This document shows, in pieces, positions 57,521 to 64,000 of a stretch of DNA of 64,000 nt (position 1 is the first letter of the stretch; every line of letters begins with the position of its first letter). The DNA is taken from positions 4,893,789 to 4,957,788 of the forward strand of contig NW_006921536.1 of assembly GCF_000340215.1 (NCBI RefSeq), given 5' to 3'. The stretch comes from Pseudocercospora fijiensis CIRAD86 (Eukaryota; Ascomycota; Dothideomycetes; Mycosphaerellales; Mycosphaerellaceae). The notes beneath the pieces are model-generated. The model did not search any database and was not told where the DNA came from. It saw only the letters and a program-made list of their open reading frames with translations. The translations under genes were made by a program, and so were the position numbers.

Positions 57521-60500
57521 GACTCGCGCTCTAATTAGTTAGTTCGGGTAGACCCGCGTCCGGTAGTGATACTTGCGACAGCATTATTACCTTTACTCGT
57601 GCATTAGGTAGTCGTTATATTATGCTCGCTATCGCTTCGAGCATTCGTCTTCTTAGTATAGAACCTAGAAACTTGCCTTAACGTACGGAGCGGCGTACTT
57701 CTAGAAATGACCTATTTAAGCTATACTAACTTATAGCGCAGATTACCGGTCTTACAACCGCGCCGTAGCGTTTCCCGAAGACCGTCTAGAAGCGGTAAGG
57801 ATATCCTCGTAGGACTTGTAGCTAGTATTGCTAACATAACTAGTAAACACGACTCGGTTGCCCTTCTAGTTAGCGATAGTTCCCTCCTAGGAGCTATCGT
57901 CGCAGTTGCGCTAGACACTACGAGTTATACGAGACTATAGCCGACCTAGAATAATTGGCGTGTTTAGGTCGGCGGCAATCTAGAAGGTAAAGGAAAAGCA
58001 TATGCCGAAGGCGTCTACTATAATATTGTAGTAAGCACCTACTAGCGCAACCTCTCTATTTACTCCCTATATACTTAGGGAAATGTCTCTATTTATTAGC
58101 AGCCTAAGTTGTTTAGCCTAACGCTTACTTATAATAAGTAACTCCGAACTATTATTAAGCATTACTAGCATCTGTTAACTATAGCTCCCGATAGTAACCT
58201 AAATGTAGATAGCGGGGACGACGGCGAAGGAACGGGTAACTGCCGAAAGGTCTATATTATTAGGGATAGAGTAAAGTTCCTTAGGTCGAGGAGGTCTTAC
58301 TCGACCGATTTGTTAGCTAGTAAATCGGACAGCTTTAATAGAAACTAAAACTAGAGTAGGGTCGGGATTATTACTATCCCCTCGGCCTATCTCCTTAACT
58401 CCCTCTTCGTTAGTATTATCGATAGTCTCTTAGTTCTCGTAGGTTACCGATTCGCCTTCTGCTAACTCTTAGGCACCTGAAAATTCAGGAAGGAACTATA
58501 GGGAAGAGACGTCGATATAGTCTTCTTGTCCCTGTTTTCGTCGGAGGGCAGCGAGGTCTTTTATAAAGATAGCATTGTTAGGGATTCGGCTCTAGAACAG
58601 GTTAGTAGGCAAACCGTATACTAGCAGCTTACCTATAGACACGTTAGACTTGAGGTCTAGAAACTATAAAGCCTAGAAGAGAGCGTTTACCTTTGTGTCT
58701 AAGGAGTTAGCTAGGCTAGTACTATACTTTTTTATATATCTATTAAAGCGAAAGCTCTTTAGGTCGGATAACTTCCGTTTGTAGGCAGGTAGGTTAGCTA
58801 GGCCTAGGGTACTACTAATGTCGGTAGTAATATCCTCTATGTCGACCTCTAGAGTCTCTAGGACGACTAGGCTTTCTATAGGTAGGGTGCTAGGTGCGGT
58901 ACTAGATCGGGCAGCGCGGTCCGCAGCTGTCTAGAGAGTCTTAGTTTTAGCGGTTAACTCTCGCTGTTGCTTAGCCTTATCGGCCGCCTTGTTCTTTAGT
59001 ACCCTAGTAGGGGCTGCCGCACTAGGGCGAGTAGGGTTCTAAGGGCTCTTACCCTTGTTTTAGGACTAGGTCTAAGACCGTATAGTAGCGTAGACATCTA
59101 TACTATTCTTAGTAACCGCGTAAACATTAGTAACTGCGTCCGGATCCTAAGAAACAAAGTTGACTTTAATAGGCTTAGTAGTACCGTTACTGCTTCGCTC
59201 CTTAACCTGTTTTGCCCTAACCTTCTAAGTTTCTCGTTTAGCAATAGCGGTAAGGGTACTATTCCTAGTGTCTTTAAACTCGATCTTGCCGCTATACTTC
59301 TTTTCTAGAAGGGTCTTTAGCTAAGGCAGCTTCGGGGCTCTCCGATCCTATTCGAAATCAATCTTGTCGCCGGTGTCTATATAGTAGAATCGGCTATTTA
59401 CTTGCATAATAAGCTTCCTTTTAAGAAGCTCTTTCTAGATAGGGTAGGAGGATTAGACATATTTGAACCCGCTATATATCTAGCACTTGCTATCTAAGTT
59501 AGAATAGATCTTCCGTATAGCGTAGATATCTACTAAAGGGGCTTTAGGGTAGTTAGGATCTGAAACCTAGTAGACTAGCGGTACATCGCCTAGTATAGTA
59601 GTATTAATAACCTCCCTAACTCGCTATAATGCTTTCGCATTCAGGTTTAGCTAGGCTAGGGATTCAGCTAAGTCCGCGACATCCTAAGAGTGCTTAGTAA
59701 TAGTAGGAGTTACGGTCTTAGGACTACTTTGCGATTTAGGAAGGAACTTAGGTCCCTTACTTACTAAGGCTTCTTTCCTAACCTGCGCTAGGTCATTCCG
59801 GTCTTCGCCGTAGATAAACTTCCTCGTATCGGCTATACTATCAATGTCGGCCTTAATATATACTAGGACCTCTTTGTATTTCCTAAAACTCTTAGGATCG
59901 GACTCGCTAAGCTTATAGCGACGGAAGATACGCTAAGCTATAGGCTACGGCAACCCCTAGAGGAGTAGCCTTATTCTCTAAGAGTTTTCGAGGTTACTCT
60001 GTTCGATGCTATCCGCTAACTCGACAAACTCGCGGACATACCCCTTTAGGTCGTTATCCTTAGTGCGCCTTACTAAGTAGAGGGACTCGAGCTACGCACG
60101 ACTGCTTTTAATGCGACGGCTATCGCGCTCCTAATACTCCCTTATAAAGGCCATCTTAAAGGTCTCCTAGTTAGCATTAGACTTGTCGTCCTTTTCTAGA
60201 TAGCTAACTAGGGTTTTAAGGGTTCGGTAAAGCTTAGAAGAGGTAGTCCTCGTAAAGGACCGAATCTTGTACTAGTCGGATTCTCTATCGAGCTCGTAAT
60301 TAACTAAGCCTTCCTTAAAGCGCTTAATATATGCTATAGCGTTCTACCCTTCGAATAGGGGATTTGCCCTACTCCCTAGCTCTAGCGGGCGACGCTTGTT
60401 TTAACAGAGAAGCTTAGTTTGCTTCTCTATCATTTTTATAAGGATAGTATAGAGCGCCTCTAGCGTAGAGGGCGTAGGAGGCTTACTTATATTAACTAGT

Positions 60501-60772
60501 CGCCGCCTGATTTCTTCGTTAATAGGATTAGGGGCGTTTTCGGATTTAGAGGATTCCGCTAATTCTCGATGTTCGTTTTCGCTAGAGCTAGAGCTTATTC
60601 GATTATTATAAAATAGTTGAAATAGTTGAAATAGAATACTATATAAAGTTGAAATAGAATGCTATATAAATGTGTTTTTAGTAACTTTAGTCTGTTTAGT
60701 TTATTGTAATGTTGCTATACGAGAGAGTAGTGTATTAGGCTGTTTCTCCTAGTATTACCCCCGGGGTAGCAT
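57518..60772 (-). pseudogene. gag-protease of A-right
   Basis: ATG at 60772-60770 lies in palindrome P0; the frame ends at the TAA of P1, 3255 bases (1,085 codons) with no net frameshift. First codons M-L-P-R-G-x-Y-x-E-K. N-terminal low-complexity stretch with two copies of a tract coding F-Q-L-F-Q-L-F-like residues, then E-A-L-Y-T-I-L-I-K-M, then the capsid region P-L-F-E-G and A-I-A-Y-I-K-R-F-K (about 60380-60310). Charged and Pro/Ala-rich middle; protease near 58170-58100 (M-L-x-N-N-S in place of D-D-G). Cys/His/Arg-rich end. TAG/TAA at Gln/Trp positions. Confidence 0.85.
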
Positions 60773-60776
60773 TAGG
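60748..60776 (-). repeat. Palindrome P0 at the start of gag (A-right)
   Basis: Coding strand CCTAATGCTACCCC and GGGGGTAATACTAGG, 14-bp arms with three transition mismatches. Its ATG starts gag. Whether its TAA ends a short upstream ORF cannot be decided. Confidence 0.85.
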
Positions 60777-61424
60777 ATTTAGCCTCCTAGGGGTCGCCTA
60801 ACTACCTCTAGGAGCTAAGTTTAGTAGATTTTAGACAAAAGCCGCTCGGAGGGAGAGACTGCAATCTCTATTTATACCTAGATCCTAGAAACTAGCTCGT
60901 ACCTCCTTTAGCTAGGCGGGGGGGCGGTAGCCTTCTTTTTCTAGTAGAAGGCTAAGCACTGTCTAAGCGAGGCTGCGAATCTAGGAACGCCCTACCCGAT
61001 TAATAGGGGACTCCCCGGCTATCCGACCTGCAATCCGTATTTGCTATCAATTAATAGTCTTAGCAAACCAAGCAAGGCCGATAGGTAATTAGTCTATCTC
61101 CTCCTTAGGCGGGGCTTATCTCGAGCAAGCGGTGCTAAATAGGTCTTCGACCCGGAGCCGAGTCCTTAGAAGCTAGCTATAGCTATAGACTAGGCCCTAA
61201 GCTATAATAGTCCTAAGGGTTTGTAGCTTTTCGGGGTTAAAGCGATGCCCTCGTTAAGAGGTTTCTCTACTTGTCGTAATAGCCCCTTAAGATACTTCGG
61301 TATCGTCCGTATCGTAGGCTCTTATCGTGCCCTCGCTTTAGTTATAGCCATTCGTGCCTAGAGACTACCTTTAATATACCCGAACCTGTTAGATATAAAG
61401 AGATAGCCCTACCTTCGGCTCTAA
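60777..61424 (-). promoter_or_regulatory. 5' leader and primer binding site of A-right
   Basis: About 650 bases between the LTR and P0. The primer-site candidate at 61424 downward reads T then TAGAGCCGAAGGTAGGG, shared with element C and probably TGGAGCC... before RIP. A TATA-like GGTATAAATAGAG lies near 60886-60874. No convincing ORF; a GC-rich hairpin-prone tract with G7 is near 60919-60925. Confidence 0.65.
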
Positions 61425-61704
61425 TAAAGGACGGAAACTAAAACTACCACTACTACCTGTAGTAATAGTATAGGCTACCGAGGGTAATATAACCTATAGC
61501 AATATAGGCAGCTATGTTTAGTATAATAGGATAACAAGACGGTTGCTTAGGCTAATAACTAGAGCCCTGTAACATAGGCATTATAGAAGTGTAACATAAA
61601 CAATATGCTATACGAGGTTGGTCCTCTATCTACAATGCAGAAGGAGGCCTCTTATGTAGGCTTAAAACTCAGCCTAGGTATGTAGGGCCGGTTACTAGCT
61701 AATA
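61425..61704 (-). repeat. 5' LTR of A-right
   Basis: 280 bp; minus strand TATTAGCTAG... to ...GTCCTTTA. TATA-like CCTACATAAGAGGCC near 61660-61645. Confidence 0.92.
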
Positions 61705-62033
61705 TTAGTTATAGCTTCTACCCTATTATACTATCTATAACACCTTCTATGTATCCCTTTTTAAACTATACTACTAGCGCGAAGGCGATAAAGCGCCTAC
61801 TAAGTTAGAAGAAGTCTTAGCTAATAGCGAAGAGCTATAGTCTATAGAACGTATCCTATAGTACCGGACTAGGAAAGGCAAGAAGGAGTACCTATTAAGA
61901 TAGTAAGGCTATTTACCTAAATAGGACTCGTAGGAAGCTAAAGGTTCCTTTAAGGATATAGCTAAGCTATTAGATAAGTATTAGACTAGCGTAAAGAACA
62001 AGAAGAAGGCTAAAAGCTCGTAATATTACTAAG
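61705..62033 (+). pseudogene. pol of Bplus, second part (integrase end and chromodomain)
   Basis: Resumes after A-right with the TTAG duplication: Y-Y-T-I-Y-N-T-F-Y-V-type residues, then a chromodomain at about 61835-61990 (S-I-E-R-I-L, K-K-E-Y-L, G-Y-L-P-K and a K-G-S-F-K-D-I-A-K-L end). Followed by a Lys-rich tail and TAA near 62021. Joins 49402. Confidence 0.82.
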
Positions 62034-62042
62034 GCTTAGGAT

Positions 62043-62067
62043 TAATGCTACCCCTAGGGTGCTATTA
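62043..62067 (+). repeat. TAATG palindrome downstream of the Bplus chromodomain
   Basis: TAATGCTACCCC and AGGGTGCTATTA. ATG opens M-L-P-L-G-C-Y. Counterpart of 20309-20335, and the only B palindrome I find. Confidence 0.8.
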
Positions 62068-63222
62068 GCTAACTAATTAGAGGCAAGCAATTATTAGCAA
62101 TAAGGGACAATAAGACTACACTACTATAGAATCTACCTCTTTACTAGCGCACCCTATAGGTCCCCCTCTTATTCCTTCCTTCTAACGAGGCCTCGAGGCC
62201 TAGGCGATCGGCGAAGGCGGCGCGCGCGTAAACGGATAGTATTAGTAATAATAATAATGCCGACGACGTTACGCTCGTACTAAATAGCGATACGGCCGGC
62301 GCGGCTATATTAGTAATAGTGTTGCGGAGTGTATCGCTAGTTAAAGCGTCGCCGGTCGAAGAAGGAAATTAGAAGCAAGGTAAAGTTAGCGCTAAGACGG
62401 TTAGCGCCGCTATTGTTAATATTGCTTGCTATTGCCGCTACGCCGCAGGCACAACCTTACCTACACTACGAGCCTAAGGCACTATACTAACTAAGTTAAA
62501 AGATTGAGCCTATTAAAGGTTTAATTAAAACTTTAAGGCTAAGTCAAAATATTAAGGCTTAAAAGGATTGAGTAGCTTAATAGACTAACTAACTAAGGGC
62601 AAAACTATAGAGCTAAGCTAGCCGGGGTCGATCTTGCGGACAATAGGTTACTCCTCGATCTTTCCGACCCTTTAAGCGAGGCGAACCTCTACTACTGCAC
62701 TTATAATAGCCTTTACCTATAGAAACTAGAAGAACTGAGTTTTTTAAAAAGATATAATTAGTTAATACTTAAAGGCTACTAAACCTAACTAATTAGGGCT
62801 AGCGAAACTACGAATAATAAGAACAATAACCCTCGGAAGCGGACAAACCCTCGGAAGCGGACATTGCTAGGTCTTTTAAGAGTAGACGTAAAGAACTCGG
62901 TACGACATTACTTAGAACGGAGGTAGGGCTGTAATACCTCGTACGTCTACTTATTATAGCAGGGAAGACGCGCTCGTATTGTAATTAGTCGATAGTCCTC
63001 AATTCTTATAGTTATATATTACTTTATTATATACAAGGATAGCGTAGTTAGAGTTAGACATTGTATTAAAAGTAAGGTTTGATATAGTTATATAATTAGG
63101 TAGTTAAGTGTTTAATTTAGCGCGGCTAAGCAGCTTATTAGACTTGCTAAGTTAGTAGCAACGGAGGTCGAGGTTAGAATATAGAAAGGCTACGAGGGCG
63201 CGGCTTTTAGAAGGGAAGCGTA
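62068..63222 (+). other. Non-coding 3' region of Bplus
   Basis: About 1.15 kb before the 3' LTR. TAA-type microsatellite near 62238-62260, several AT-rich TATA-like stretches near 63010-63110, and a purine-rich AGAAGGGAAGCG just before the LTR as a possible polypurine tract. No ORF of convincing length. Confidence 0.65.
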
Positions 63223-63411
63223 TGTTAGAGGCTATACGTAATTAGCATGTAACTAGCTCGAGTGAAGCTAGGGTCTTAGTGCCTTAGGCAGGGCTTGGCG
63301 CTTAGCGTTAGGCCAACTAGCCTGCCTTCCTCCTTCTCCTCCTAGTTCTCTATCGAATACTACCTATACCTACTACTACCCTATCTACCTGCTAATATAA
63401 CCCTTCTTATA
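63223..63411 (+). repeat. 3' LTR of Bplus
   Basis: 189 bp, TGTTAGAGG... to ...CTTCTTATA, followed by TATAA at 63412-63416. Confidence 0.92.
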
Positions 63412-64000
63412 TATAATAGTTTTATAGGTCTGCTACTAAACAGCAGTCTAGTTATTAAGGGAGTCGAAATAGTTATCCTATATACGCTTTAGGTCGCTAT
63501 TAATGTACTATATAGCGTAGACAACTAGTAAATAGTCGTCTAAAAGAGCCCTCGGTACATTTCGCTAGTTAAGCTCGCAATTACGTACTAGTATATAATC
63601 GTTGTATTGCTTGCGACTAGAGCCGTTAAATACGGTATAGTCCTTAAGTTTAGTATCCTTCTTTTAGATAGGTAGTAAAGAAGGTCCTACTATTAGTTTA
63701 GTAGGGGTTATTAGGGCTTCCTAAAGGCGACGGAGCTCGAGGAGGTTATCCTTTAGCTATTGTTCTTAACGCAAGGTAGTAAGCCTGTTTTAGGTAGCTT
63801 CTTAAAGTCTCGCTATCGGCTAGGGGCTAAAGGCTAGTTAGCTATATCGACGGTTAACAATATTGCTAAGAATGTCGTTAATAGGCAATTCTAGATTATT
63901 ACCTAGGACTATAGGTTCTTCGGTAGGCCTAGTAGTAGGCTCTTTAGTAGGAGGCACTTTAGTAGGAGCTTTAGTAGGCACTTTAGTAGGCACTATACTA
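63412..64000 (-). pseudogene. Bminus gag, N-terminal part (continues beyond window)
   Basis: Minus-strand gag matching 44600-45150 of Bplus in reverse, for example Y-N-D-Y-I-R-type residues near 63610-63590 and L-G-N-N-L-E-L-P near 63915-63880. The Pro/Lys repeats are at the window end. It is the outer piece of Bminus; its 5' LTR should lie beyond 64000. Confidence 0.82.

Larger units (their letters stand above)
49407..61704 (-). mobile_element. LTR retrotransposon A, right copy (A-right), complete
   Basis: 12,298 bp with 280-bp LTRs, TTAG duplication, primer site and polypurine tract. Minus-strand order: 5' LTR, leader, P0, gag-protease, P1, pol, P2, spacer, P3, ORF4, P4, 3' LTR. Less indel-damaged than A-left: gag and pol both keep a net open phase from palindrome to stop. 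Sits in the integrase of Bplus. Confidence 0.93.
44020..63411 (+). mobile_element. Chromovirus Bplus, complete but interrupted by A-right
   Basis: About 7.1 kb by itself (19,392 minus 12.3 kb). Two LTRs of 189 bp, TATAA target duplication, gag, pol with chromodomain, palindrome and long 3' region. A-right splits the integrase between 49406 and 61705. The best B copy for reconstructing the family. Confidence 0.9.

Noticed and set aside
57721..57918. Minus-strand 65-codon run within A-right gag-protease
   Set aside because: Out of phase with the 3255-base gag frame.
49407..61704. 49407-49686 and 61425-61704 as solo LTRs
   Set aside because: Same orientation, equal length, TTAG duplication, with primer site and purine tract inside: they are the two LTRs of A-right.
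2027..62067. TAATG palindromes as terminal repeats of a small DNA transposon
   Set aside because: They do not bound insertions and have no target duplications. In A-left and A-right they occupy identical places with no empty site, and they supply codons to the ORFs.
1..64000. A Starship-like giant element, biosynthetic cluster or defence island
   Set aside because: No tyrosine recombinase, no cargo genes and no intact host-like ORF; all sequence is accounted for by nested retroelements.
1..64000. TAG as a reassigned sense codon
   Set aside because: TAG and TAA both occur at Gln and at Trp positions, and Asp-to-Asn and His-to-Tyr changes accompany them, which RIP explains and a code change does not.

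Overview
The window looks like gene-free heterochromatin of a filamentous ascomycete (Pezizomycotina) that carries out repeat-induced point mutation (RIP). CpA and TpG are strongly depleted and TpA is in excess, while CpG is retained; in bases 1981-2040 I count 8 TpA, 5 CpG, 0 CpA and 1 TpG. Almost every stop inside the long reading frames is TAG or TAA at a position where Gln or Trp is expected. I see no host gene, tRNA, rRNA or CRISPR array. Nearly every base belongs to nested transposons.

Layout. Four families are present. (A) A 12.3-kb Ty3/Gypsy-type LTR element with 280-bp LTRs occurs twice in opposite orientation: A-left (+, 1-10973, 5' end outside the window) and A-right (-, 49407-61704, complete, 4-bp target duplication TTAG). 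(B) A ~7-kb chromodomain Ty3/Gypsy element (chromovirus; 189-198-bp LTRs, 5-bp target duplication) occurs four times: B4 (-, 10974-14727), B3 (+, 14728-18921), Bminus (-, in three pieces 18922-21612, 40681-44019 and 63412-64000) and Bplus (+, 44020-49406 and 61705-63411). (C) A ~14-kb Ty3/Gypsy-type element with 358-bp LTRs lies at 21613-40680 (-, target duplication CTAT). (D) A Tad-like LINE is present as a 4.9-kb copy (32281-37183, -) inside C and a 1-kb 5'-truncated copy (11734-12770, +) inside B4. A small terminal-inverted-repeat insertion (about 9044-9838) interrupts A-left. Insertion order read from the junctions: B4 was hit by B3, B3 by Bminus, Bminus by both C and Bplus, and Bplus by A-right; A-left and the short LINE also hit B4, and the long LINE hit C.

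The unusual part is how A and C are organised. A carries gag-protease, pol and a third large ORF of about 1,000 codons. A ~25-bp palindrome (arm TAATGCTACCCC) sits at the start of gag, at the gag/pol junction, twice between pol and ORF4, and at the end of ORF4. At gag/pol it contains the pentanucleotide TAATG: the TAA is in phase with gag and the overlapping ATG is in phase with pol. In A-right, gag from the palindrome ATG to that TAA is exactly 3255 bases (1085 codons) and pol from that ATG to its TGA is exactly 3747 bases (1249 codons). Gag, pol and (in A-left) ORF4 all begin with codons for Met-Leu-Pro-x-Gly. This looks like a polycistronic retrotransposon whose ORFs are joined by a palindromic stop-start cassette. 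C has the same gene order, and a different short repeat, (AGCT)n, lies at each of its four ORF boundaries. Its third ORF (about 1,345 codons) shares a recognisable block with ORF4 of A. B has one related palindrome, just after its chromodomain.

All coding regions are dead through RIP, indels or nesting, so every CDS is called a pseudogene. Family assignments for reverse transcriptase, integrase, chromodomain and LINE rest on motifs read by eye. The function of the third ORFs and of the palindromes is inference.
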